Shown piece after piece: positions 6,926-14,507 of a DNA stretch of 17,777 bases. A model generated the notes under the pieces. That model was not told the DNA's origin, searched no databases, and saw only the letters and a list, made by a program, of their open reading frames with translations. The number at the start of each line of letters is the position of its first letter. Position 1 is the first letter of the stretch. Origin of the DNA: Deltaproteobacteria bacterium (lineage in GTDB: Bacteria > Bdellovibrionota > JACOXK01 > 2-02-FULL-40-11); contig JACPST010000041.1 in the NCBI GenBank assembly GCA_016193165.1, positions 1 to 17,777 on the forward strand, written 5' to 3'. The position numbers were made by a program, and so were the translations under genes.

Positions 6926-8967
6926 TCATTTTTCTGTGATAGAAAAAACCCTATCCCAATTGGAAGGGGGTGGATTTTGAGCATAGATTTGACATCGGGT
7001 TACAAAAACTCTCGAAGGACCATCGGCGGGGAATTGTTCAAAAATATGCATGGCATCCCTCCATTGAGCCTGTCGATACAAAGAGAGGCCTCTGTGAAAT
7101 TGCTCGAGGAAATCTTTTTGTTCTTGAGAGGCTGTTTCTCCCATGACTTCATAAATTAAAATAGATTTTTGTTTCCCTCGGACACGAATGGTATCCATTT
7201 CCCGGCAAGTGAGTTTTCCTTGGATTTGAGTGTAAACGTCTTCACTGATAATAATATTTGTGCCATATACTTTATTGGTACCTTCAAGTCTTGATCCTAA
7301 GTTTACGGAATCTCCAATGACCGTATAATCAAAAATACGTTCAGACCCCATATTTCCCACAATCATTTCTCCTGTGTGAATGCCAATCCCAATATTGAGC
7401 TTGGATACCTTGTCTTTGTCCCATTCGTGGCGGACAAAATCTAATCGTTTCATCATATCTAGGGCTGTAAGGCAGGCATCTAAGGCATGATGTTCTGTTT
7501 TAAGCGGGGCGCCAAACAAGGCCATAAGCTCATCTCCGACGTATTTATCCAGCATCCCTCCATGCTCAAAAACACAATCCGTCATAGTCGTTAAGTAGAA
7601 ATTTAAAAGCCGGGTGAGTTTTTCGGGTGGAAGAGTTTCAGAAAAAGTTGTGAATCCTCGAATATCTGAAAATAAAACTGTGAGTTTTCGTTTTTCTCCA
7701 CCTAAAGACAACTGATCGGGTTTTTTTAAAATCTCATTGACTACAGCTGGAGATACGTAGTGTTGGAATGCGGCTTTAATTTGGCGGCTTCTTTTTTCTT
7801 CGACAAAATATTTAAAGGCATTGGTTGTGATAAAAATAAACAATAAGTGACATCCCGGAATGAAAAGATCTGCTAAAATTCCTTTTTCAAAAAATAATTT
7901 TTGATCTGCCATGATATAAAAAATGAGGAGAAAGGGAGTCACAAAAACAGAAGAAATAGATTTTAATTTTTGAAATAAAATTCCAAACAGGATTCCAGCT
8001 AGAAAAATAAAAAGGATTTCATAAAGAAAAAAATCAGAAGGACGAGAAAGAAATTGTTTGTGGATTAAATTTTCAATGATAGTAGCGTTAATTTCAACTC
8101 CGGAGTGGGTGTTGTCCATAGGGGTGACCATCGTATCACCAACAGCTTTGGCTGTAACTCCAACTAAAATAATTTTATCTTTGAGATGAGAAGAGGCTAC
8201 TTTCCCCGAGTAAATATCTGAAAAACTCAGTGTTGGAAACGTTTTGGCTGGGCCTGCATAATTGATCCAAAACTCTCCTCGTTCATTGACAGGGAGAGTT
8301 TCGTTTTTGAAATCAAATGTATTTTTCGAAGGGTGCCGTCTAAATCGGATGAAATATCAAAAAATCCATGATGGCGTGTAGCCTTGGCATAGGGTTTAAA
8401 ACTGGATTTAGCGCCCACTCCTGTTGGAATTTGTTCTGGAGGAGTTCGGACGGTTGAAATTTTTGCCGTGATTTTAGAATCAAAAATGTGTTGAAATTGC
8501 TCTTCCCAGTTGGTTTGGAGTTCTTCGATATCTTTTTTTAAAAAATAAAAAAAGTATCCCAAAAGAACAGGGATATTTTTATTGGTAGCTTGAAGGGTTT
8601 GCGTAAAAAGAGTATCGGACGTTCTTGAAGTGGGATCGGGCTCAGAAAAAACCATATCAAAGGCAATAAGCTTGGGTTTGGCTTGAGCCATCTTTTGAAG
8701 CCCTTCAGCCAAAACAGTTCGATTCCAAGGCCATCGTCCAAATTTTTCAATACTTTTGTCATCGATGGCGACAATCACGATATCCTTTGAAAGGACTCTA
8801 TTTCCTCTCACTTTAAACTGGGCATCTACATTTACTTTCAGCGCCAGGGACTTTAAAAAAGGGAAAGGGTCTGGAGAGTGTTCTAAAAATGAGGCCAGAA
8901 GCATAAAAAGGAAGGTTAAGAGTAACGAGATTTTAAAAACAGAGGGTTTAAAAATTTTTTTCAACAT
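6926..8967 (-). pseudogene. CHASE2-domain adenylate cyclase, frameshifted
   Basis: The gene reads from 8967 down to 6926 in two frames. The first frame (8967-8227) has an N-terminal membrane helix and most of an extracytoplasmic CHASE2 sensor domain (VIVAIDDKSIEKFGRWPW, HHGFFDISSDLDGTLRKIHL). The CHASE2 domain resumes in another frame at about 8310 (LPVNERGEFWINYAGP, LKDKIILVGVTA, TPMDNTHSGVEINA). That frame continues through two or three membrane helices into a class III cyclase domain ending at 6926. Counted from Met at 8131, catalytic marks are all present: FSDIRGF (D156), K196, D200, D268, N277 and R281, the lysine and aspartate being typical of adenylate rather than guanylate cyclases. 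From memory of the family, about 30-45 residues between RKIHL and LPVNERG are missing, so a deletion is likelier than one wrong base. It follows the phosphodiesterase gene by three bases. Confidence 0.85.
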
Positions 8968-8970
8968 AGC

Positions 8971-9732
8971 TTAAAAATTTAAGGTTGATCCCGATTTTAA
9001 AATATGCAGACGAGAATTGCCTAGTTTTTTTATTTCGGATTGAATTTTTTCAAAATAAACAGGTTTTAAATGATAAAGATAAATGGGAACCTTCGTGTTT
9101 TTAATTTTCTGAAGCTCTCGGATGACAGAAGAGGTAGATAAATGACGAGATTTCCAGGCGATATCCGAAAGAGCAGAAGGAAAAGAGCATTCCAGAAAAA
9201 TAGCCCGTATATTTTTGGTGCGATTTACTTTTTCCCAAAGTTCATCCGTAGCCCCGGTATCTCCACTAAAAACCACGGCTCCTTTTTTGTCTGAAATGAT
9301 ATAGCCTAAAGCCGCATGGGAATGGGTGACAGCCGTCGCTTCAATGGAAAGCCCATTTACAGAGAGCATTTTTTTAATGGATCTTAAAGAATAAATAGGA
9401 GCTTGTTGAAACGAACTTTTGGTCATGTCCGGCCAAACGATGCCATTGAAGATATTTTTTTTAATGTCCATGAGGATGGCTTCGGAAGAATAAATAGAAA
9501 TCGTTCTATAGCTTCCTGCAAGAAAAAGGTTCTCTGCTAAAAAGCAAATATCTTTAATATGATCTAGGTGCCCATGAGTAATCAAAATTTCTCTGATTTT
9601 GTGCTGGTCTTTTAAAGAAAGGCAGGAAGTGATCGATCCCGCATCCAAAATCAAATGGTCATTCATAAAGAAGGAAACAGGAAAATAACCGGGTAACTGC
9701 CCTCCACTGCATCCCAAAACCCTGATTTTCAT
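8971..9732 (-). CDS. Class II cyclic-nucleotide phosphodiesterase-like metallo-hydrolase
   Basis: This 253-residue protein has a metallo-beta-lactamase fold: ILDAGS (D30), THGHLDHIKDI (H53, H55, D57, H58), THSHAALGY (H137, H139) and FSGDTGATDE (D158). The later LECSFP (181-185), SRHLS (H197) and YHLKP (H221) are the marks of the class II cAMP phosphodiesterase family (yeast PDE1, bacterial CpdP), though the PROSITE-type motif has D where G or S is usual after HLDHI. It likely hydrolyses cAMP to AMP in the cytoplasm. It is the first gene of a reverse-strand operon with the adenylate cyclase gene, three bases apart, which supports the substrate assignment. Other MBL hydrolases cannot be excluded. 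No clear Shine-Dalgarno site precedes ATG 9732. Confidence 0.82.
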   Translation of the reverse strand: MKIRVLGCSGGQLPGYFPVSFFMNDHLILDAGSITSCLSLKDQHKIREILITHGHLDHIKDICFLAENLFLAGSYRTISIYSSEAILMDIKKNIFNGIVWPDMTKSSFQQAPIYSLRSIKKMLSVNGLSIEATAVTHSHAALGYIISDKKGAVVFSGDTGATDELWEKVNRTKNIRAIFLECSFPSALSDIAWKSRHLSTSSVIRELQKIKNTKVPIYLYHLKPVYFEKIQSEIKKLGNSRLHILKSGSTLNF

Positions 9733-9832
9733 TAGAATTTTAGTTTAAAGAAGATTCAGTTAATTTACAATTAAAAGTTGGTGATTTTAAAATGGGCAAA
9801 TGGGTTTAACCCCTCAATATCTTAGGATAAAA

Positions 9833-9869
9833 TTATCCACTTTTTTGACTTATCCCAGACTTATCAACA
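9833..9869 (+). promoter_or_regulatory. Pair of DnaA-box-like 9-mers upstream of pgpH
   Basis: TTATCCACT (9833-9841) and TTATCAACA (9861-9869) each match the DnaA box TTATCCACA at eight of nine positions, in the same orientation, with a poorer TTATCCCAG between them at 9850-9858. They sit in the divergent intergenic region between the phosphodiesterase gene and pgpH. A TTGACT at 9845-9850 could be a -35 element but has no good -10 at standard spacing. DnaA control is only suggested. Confidence 0.35.
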
Positions 9870-9908
9870 GTTTATGTGGAATTTAAAAAATACCGATAAG
9901 AAGGTGTG

Positions 9909-12341
9909 ATGAGACCTTTATTTCAGCGTAGACCCCCTTCAGAGACGTCGGGGAATATAGATAAGTTATTGAAATTAAAAAGAAAAATCAATTATCGATG
10001 GATTGGTTTTAAAGGTCTTTTCTTTCTATTGATCTTATCTATTGTCTTGGCTTTTCTTTTGAGGCCGAGCTTTACTTTGCCTAGCAAATCTTTGGTGGAA
10101 GGAGAGCCTGCCCCTTTTAATATTAAGGCTCAGCGAAGTTTTGACATTGTAGATGAAGATGCGACAGGCAAACTCAAAGATGCCGCAGAAAGTTCAGTGA
10201 AATCCATTTATGATTATGACTCTAAGCTTTATGCCCAAACCGTTCGAAAACTTTTTAAAGCCTTTGAACGGCTTAAAAAAGATTATTTTGCTGCGGAGAG
10301 CGCTTCTTTAAAGCCCGCGGATATGGTCACAGCCAAAAAATCTTTTGAAGAAGCTCTGGGAGGCGTGCGAGTGGATCCAGCGGTTTTTTCCTTTTTGGTC
10401 AAAACAAGATTTAACTGGAAGGTTTCCTGGAGTGTGAATCGTCTTTTAAATCTTTTAAAAAATCGCTATGTCATTTCTGAAAAAACGGTTTTAGAAACAG
10501 ATTTAGATCGTGGGATTACCATTCGAGATCATGAGAGCAAAAAAGAAATTTATTTTGATGAATTTGGAAACATTTTAGATCAGGCGGAAGCTAAAAAAAC
10601 AGTTCTCAAAGGAGGCCCCAAGATTTATCAGGAATATAAACCCTCCGATCAAAAATTCGTCGGAGATTTAGCGGCCAGTTTAGTCTCTCCCAATCTTTCT
10701 TTGAATAAAGAAGAAACCTTAAAGAGAAAAGATCTCTCAGCAGCTGAAGTAAAGCCCATCATTATTAAAGTGAAAAAGAATGAAATGATTATTCGTAAGG
10801 GAGAGGCGATTCAAAAAAGTCATTTGGTGATTTTAAAAGGTATTCGAAAAGAACTGACAGGGCAGCAGCCAGGCTTGTTTATATTTTTTGTGGCGATCTT
10901 CTTTTTCTTTTTCTTTCAAATTTTAGGGAATTTTTCTTTGGTCAATTTCTCTCAATTTAAACCGACTCAAAAAGACCTATTTATGGTTGGATTTTTAATT
11001 TTACTAAGCCTTCTTTTATGTCGAGGATATCTCTTCGTGGCGGGGGCGATTTCGGACCGCTTCCCGTGGCTTCCTTTCACGGCTTTTCTCTATTTGATTC
11101 CTGTCGCGGCAGGAGCGATGTTTGTCCGTTTCATGGTGGGGATGGAAGCAGCGCTGATCTTTTCTATTGTGATGAGTATTGCGTTTAGCCTTCTTTTAGA
11201 GAGAAATTTTCTTTTTGCCGTCTATACGCTCGGAAGTTGTTTTATTGGAATGGATGGAGTTGCTTCTTGCCGATCCTTAACGGATATTTACAAGGCGGGG
11301 CTCAAAACCTCTCTTGTCAATGTGGTTATCGTGTTTTCTATTCTGACGATTGCTTCTTTAGGCAGCCATCAATCTTACGAGGTGATCGTCTTAGAGCTTA
11401 TTTTTGGAATGTTGGGTGGCTTTTTTTCTGGAATTTTATCTTCCTTTTTGGTGGTGACGCTGACCCCTCTTTTTGAATATCTTTTTAATTATACGACGGA
11501 TGTCAAGCTCCTTGAGCTTTCAAATCTCAATCACCCCATCTTGCGAGACCTCATGATGCGTGCTCCAGGAAGTTATCATCATAGTATTATGGTGGGGACT
11601 TTAGCTGAACATGCGGCGGAAGCCATTGGGGCCAACGCACTTTTAGCACGTGTGGGAGGATATTATCACGATATTGGGAAGATTAAAAATCCTCATTATT
11701 ATATTGAGAACCAATTTGGAGGCGCCAATATTCACGATCGAGAACCCGCTCATTTAAGCAAAACCATGATCATGTCTCACGTCAAAGAAGGAGTAAAATT
11801 AGGCTATGAACGAAGATTAGGAAAACGGATTACAGATATTATTGAGCAGCATCTGGGAACCACACTCATGGTTTATTTTTATGAAAAAGCGAAAAAAGAA
11901 TATGAAGAACGGGTGAAGAAAGATGAGCTTTTGCCACCTGTGGAAGAAAATGATTTTCGCTATCCAGGACCTAAACCCCAGATCCGAGAAGCCGCTTTGG
12001 TGATGATGGCAGATTCTGTGGAGGCCTCTACGCGGGCGTTGGCCAGTGGAAACTTATCGCGCGTAAAAGTGGTTTGCGAAAAAATTATCCATCGTTTGTT
12101 TTCTGATGGCCAATTTGATGAATGCGATTTGACGCTTCGCGATTTACACGCCATTATTGATAGCTTTTATCATGTGCTTGTGGGAATATATCACCAAAGA
12201 ATTAGTTATCCTGGAGGAGGTATAAAAGCAGAGCCCCATGACGCCAATTACAATCCAAAACAATCAAAAGAAGGCCAGGATTCCAAAACAAAAGATTCGG
12301 AAGTGGATGACGAAACTCTTTACAAAAAAATGGGGCAGTAA
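9909..12341 (+). CDS. pgpH: PgpH-type 7TM-HD cyclic-di-AMP phosphodiesterase
   Basis: The 810-residue membrane protein has the 7TMR-HD architecture: a short cytoplasmic N-terminus, one membrane helix at about residues 35-52, an extracytoplasmic HDED domain to about residue 310, a bundle of hydrophobic helices to about residue 530, then a cytosolic HD domain. HD metal-site residues include H557 in SYHHS and the H587-D588 pair in YHDIGK, followed by ENQFGG and a late MADSVEAS. PgpH family members hydrolyse c-di-AMP to pApA; the pgpH-ybeY neighbourhood is widespread and supports the name. AGAAGG at 9899-9904 lies four bases before ATG 9909 but only one base before GTG 9906, so the ATG is preferred. 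The last 34 codons overlap ybeY; that tail is charged and low in complexity and is probably dispensable. Confidence 0.93.
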   Translation: MRPLFQRRPPSETSGNIDKLLKLKRKINYRWIGFKGLFFLLILSIVLAFLLRPSFTLPSKSLVEGEPAPFNIKAQRSFDIVDEDATGKLKDAAESSVKSIYDYDSKLYAQTVRKLFKAFERLKKDYFAAESASLKPADMVTAKKSFEEALGGVRVDPAVFSFLVKTRFNWKVSWSVNRLLNLLKNRYVISEKTVLETDLDRGITIRDHESKKEIYFDEFGNILDQAEAKKTVLKGGPKIYQEYKPSDQKFVGDLAASLVSPNLSLNKEETLKRKDLSAAEVKPIIIKVKKNEMIIRKGEAIQKSHLVILKGIRKELTGQQPGLFIFFVAIFFFFFFQILGNFSLVNFSQFKPTQKDLFMVGFLILLSLLLCRGYLFVAGAISDRFPWLPFTAFLYLIPVAAGAMFVRFMVGMEAALIFSIVMSIAFSLLLERNFLFAVYTLGSCFIGMDGVASCRSLTDIYKAGLKTSLVNVVIVFSILTIASLGSHQSYEVIVLELIFGMLGGFFSGILSSFLVVTLTPLFEYLFNYTTDVKLLELSNLNHPILRDLMMRAPGSYHHSIMVGTLAEHAAEAIGANALLARVGGYYHDIGKIKNPHYYIENQFGGANIHDREPAHLSKTMIMSHVKEGVKLGYERRLGKRITDIIEQHLGTTLMVYFYEKAKKEYEERVKKDELLPPVEENDFRYPGPKPQIREAALVMMADSVEASTRALASGNLSRVKVVCEKIIHRLFSDGQFDECDLTLRDLHAIIDSFYHVLVGIYHQRISYPGGGIKAEPHDANYNPKQSKEGQDSKTKDSEVDDETLYKKMGQ

Positions 12342-12696
12342 TGCAAAGCGCGAACTTTCCATTCTTTTTGTATCCGATCACGAAATTCAAAAATTGAATT
12401 GCCACTATCGTTGGAAAAATAAGCCTACCGATGTGCTTTCTTTTCCCTTACAAGAAGGAGAGGCTCAGCATTTGAACCGCCATGTTGCAGCCTTGGGAGA
12501 TATTGTGATATCTGTGGATACTGCGAAACGTAATGCTCGAAAGCTTGGGCGCTCTTTTGAAGAGGAGCTTCAATTTTTATTGATTCATGGTTTTTTGCAC
12601 CTTTTAGGCTATGATCATGAGAAATACAAAAAAGAAGAAAAAAGGATGCAACGACAGGAGAAAATTTTATGGAACATTTTGAAATTAAAAATTTAA
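12238..12696 (+). CDS. ybeY: Endoribonuclease YbeY (rRNA maturation factor)
   Basis: YbeY is a zinc-dependent single-strand RNase needed for 16S rRNA 3' maturation and ribosome quality control. The 152-residue product contains the signature HGFLHLLGYDH with zinc ligands H117, H121 and H127, preceded by the family segment TDVLSFPL and GDIVISVDTA. The N-terminus ITIQNNQKK matches the usual first strand, so ATG 12238 is trusted although it lies 104 bases inside pgpH in another frame; an in-frame TAA at 12223 rules out an earlier start. GGAGGAGG at 12213-12220 is 17 bases upstream, rather far for direct use, so coupling to pgpH translation is likely. The 3' end overlaps prfB by 28 bases. Confidence 0.95.
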   Translation: MTPITIQNNQKKARIPKQKIRKWMTKLFTKKWGSNAKRELSILFVSDHEIQKLNCHYRWKNKPTDVLSFPLQEGEAQHLNRHVAALGDIVISVDTAKRNARKLGRSFEEELQFLLIHGFLHLLGYDHEKYKKEEKRMQRQEKILWNILKLKI

Positions 12697-13767
12697 TCTC
12701 ACAGTTAAAAGACAGGCTTCATAAACTCCGAGGTCGTCTTTGACTTAGACCAAAAACAAACCCGCCTCAAAGAAATTGAAACTGAAATTGCCAAGTCCGA
12801 TATTTGGAACGATCAACGAAAAGCGCAAAGCCTTCTTCAAGAAAAAAAGCGGTTAGAAGAAGCCCTATCTTTAGGACGTTCTTTGACTCAAGAAGCAGAA
12901 GATGTGGAAGCTTTATTTGAGTTGGCGCAAGAAGCCAATGATCTTCAAGTATTTCAAGAGGTCGAATCTCATTTGAACGCGTTTCAAAAAAAAATAACTC
13001 AGGTGGAGTTTGAGCAAATGCTCTCAGGAGAGCATGACCCTCTGAATGCGATTTTAAGTATTACGCCAGGAGCCGGAGGGACAGAATCTCAAGATTGGGC
13101 GCAAATCCTCCTTCGCATGTATGTGCGCTGGGCTGAGAAAAAAGGATTTAAGGCGGAGGTTTTAGATTTTCAAGTTGGGGAAGAAGCTGGGATTAAAGGG
13201 GCCACGATTGGGGTTACGGGTTCGTACGCGTATGGGTATTTAAAAGCAGAGGCTGGAGTACATCGGCTTGTTCGGATTTCTCCTTTTGATGCCAATAAAA
13301 AAAGACATACCTCTTTTGCCTCTGTTTTTGTGTATCCCGAACTTGAAGAAGACATTGAAATAGATATTAATCCCGCTGATTTGCGAATCGATGTGTATCG
13401 AGCTTCGGGACCTGGGGGGCAAGGGGTCAATACCACAGATTCCGCGGTGCGGATCACACACGTCCCGACAAAAATTGTAGTTCAATGCCAAAATGAACGC
13501 TCGCAGCACAAAAACAAAGCTACAGCGATGAAAGTTTTAAAAGCCAAGCTCTATGAACTTAAAAAAGAAGAAGAGGAATCAAAGCTCGACACGCTCCACA
13601 AGGAGAAAAAAGATATTGCGTGGGGCAGCCAAATTCGTTCGTATGTCTTACATCCGTATAGGATGGTGAAAGACCATCGCACCAAATGTGAAACCTCTAG
13701 TGCCGATGATGTATTAGATGGAAATCTCGACGCCTTCATCGAAGCGTATCTTTTGATGAAGAAATAA
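12669..13767 (+). CDS. prfB: Peptide chain release factor 2, with programmed +1 frameshift
   Basis: RF2 ends translation at UGA and UAA. The first 24 codons run from ATG 12669, behind AGGAG at 12656-12660, to an in-frame TGA at 12741-12743. Translation then shifts +1 to GAC at 12742 and continues to 13767, giving 365 residues, the same as E. coli RF2. The stop-recognition tripeptide SPF is at 204-206 and the peptidyl-hydrolysis motif GGQ at 249-251, in ASGPGGQGVNTT; SPF rather than PxT identifies RF2 and not RF1. An annotation starting at the later Met (12883) would lose about 70 N-terminal residues. The gene overlaps ybeY by 28 bases and stops three bases before the convergent nucleotidyltransferase gene. 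RF2 autoregulates through the frameshift, which is used when RF2 is scarce. Confidence 0.96.
12730..12744 (+). promoter_or_regulatory. RF2 programmed frameshift signal
   Basis: GAGGT CGT CTT TGA C contains every known element: an internal Shine-Dalgarno-like GAGGT, a three-base spacer, the slippery CTT codon, the TGA that RF2 reads poorly when scarce, and the following C. The spacing is that of the E. coli prfB site. Amino-acid sequence in the new frame is RF2-like directly after the shift. Confidence 0.93.
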
Positions 13768-13770
13768 AAT

Positions 13771-14208
13771 TTAAGCATGCATCCAGAGATTATGTTCATA
13801 ATGGGGGAGATGGAATTTATTGAGAAAGGAAATGAGAGTATCTAAATGAGAAGAAGAAATTAAAATAACACCTGATCGAACTTTAATTCCTTGAATGTTG
13901 GATAAAAGGCCATCTGATAAAATATGTTGGGCAAAAAATTTATCCAATTTCCCCAAATTTTTATTAGAAATAAGTATTTCAATATGAACATCAAATTTTG
14001 ATTCTATAGTAAATACAATTTTAAAAACTTCTTCTTCTTGTGCTTTGGTGGGGAGAGTTTCTGTATTGAGAAGAACAAGAATATCTAAATCTGATTTTTC
14101 GGTAGCAGTTCCTTTGGCCACAGAGCCAAAAAGAATTACAGAATATATATCTAAAGAGCTTAATTCTTTGGCTAAGGCAAAGACGGCCTCTTTATGGTGC
14201 TTGAACAT
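13771..14208 (-). CDS. MNT-type nucleotidyltransferase (MntA-like)
   Basis: The 145-residue protein has the minimal nucleotidyltransferase core: LFGSVAKGTATEKSDLDILV, giving G28-S29, D40 and D42, and a third acidic position around KFDVHIE. Members typically pair with a HEPN-domain protein in two-gene toxin-antitoxin modules, where the MNT protein adds AMP to the HEPN toxin. No intact HEPN gene is visible here; only a short open fragment overlaps its start. AGGAG at 14219-14215 is six bases from ATG 14208, which is better placed than the TTG at 14211. The roughly 50 C-terminal residues look like no domain I recognise. It is therefore either an orphan antitoxin or a standalone transferase. Confidence 0.8.
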   Translation of the reverse strand: MFKHHKEAVFALAKELSSLDIYSVILFGSVAKGTATEKSDLDILVLLNTETLPTKAQEEEVFKIVFTIESKFDVHIEILISNKNLGKLDKFFAQHILSDGLLSNIQGIKVRSGVILISSSHLDTLISFLNKFHLPHYEHNLWMHA

Positions 14209-14299
14209 CAAGGACTCCTAGACAAATTTTTTCAAGGTCGTGAAAGATTATTTCAGCTGTTTCTAAATCTCCTGTATCAATGGCAAGTTTTTTTTCGAG
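14192..14299 (-). pseudogene. 35-codon open fragment overlapping the nucleotidyltransferase start
   Basis: A frame without an ATG runs from 14299, just after a TAA, to a TAA at 14194-14192. Its product contains LEKKLAIDTGDLETAEIIF and ends LDVQAP, and its stop overlaps the nucleotidyltransferase start by 17 bases. That end-on overlap is how HEPN genes often meet MNT genes, so it could be the tail of a lost HEPN partner, but the diagnostic RxxxxH motif is not in the fragment. Chance openness cannot be excluded. Confidence 0.3.
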
Positions 14300-14302
14300 T
14301 TA

Positions 14303-14308
14303 ATTATA
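14303..14308 (-). promoter_or_regulatory. Perfect -10 hexamer, candidate promoter of the nucleotidyltransferase
   Basis: The minus strand reads TATAAT here, about 95 bases before ATG 14208. No good -35 lies 16-18 bases upstream (T-rich sequence only). It may be a coincidence in AT-rich DNA. Confidence 0.3.
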
Positions 14309-14340
14309 ACGCGAAAGAGATGCTAGAAAAATAAGGACTT

Positions 14341-14494
14341 TTATAAAAAAGACCGAAGCATCCATGCCATTTTTTCATGTTTTTCCATAAGACCTGTGAG
14401 AAAATCATGGGTGCCGATGTCGTGATAGGTTGTGTCGCAAAAGAGCTACAACATCTTTTAAAGCCTTTGGAGAAAGATCAACGTTGGGTTTCAT
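14341..14494 (-). pseudogene. dps: dps remnant (ferritin-like DNA-protection protein) with internal deletion
   Basis: The minus strand from ATG 14494 encodes MKPNVDLSPKALKDVVALL, which resembles the start of Dps, then runs out of frame. In the next frame, just upstream of the stop at 14343-14341, it encodes THDFLTGLMEKHEKMAWMLR followed by SFL, the standard Dps C-terminus. Only about 50 codons remain of roughly 150-160, so the ferroxidase helices and the HWNV segment are gone. Deletion plus frameshift is the simple reading. Intact Dps would store iron and protect DNA as a dodecamer; this locus cannot. It lies 13 bases beyond the stop of the exported-protein gene, in the same direction. Confidence 0.82.
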
Positions 14495-14507
14495 TTAAGC
14501 ATATAGG

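Noticed and set aside
6929..6947. Hairpin TTTTTCT-GTGAT-AGAAAAA as a bidirectional terminator between convergent genes.
   Set aside because: The perfect 7-base stem is nearly all A-T and lacks a following T-run on the plus strand; it also overlaps the cyclase 3' end.
8227..8967. A separate short CHASE2-only protein.
   Set aside because: The family sequence continues in another frame past its stop, so this is the front part of a broken cyclase gene.
9801..9900. Chromosomal replication origin.
   Set aside because: Only two near-consensus DnaA boxes, no origin-associated genes in the window and no clear unwinding-element array.
9906..9908. GTG start for pgpH.
   Set aside because: It would leave one base between AGAAGG and the start; ATG 9909 gives workable spacing.
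12883..13767. prfB as a 294-residue protein starting at the ATG at 12883.
   Set aside because: The conserved RF2 N-terminal domain is encoded upstream in the same frame back to 12742 and joins ATG 12669 through the CTT TGA C shift site.
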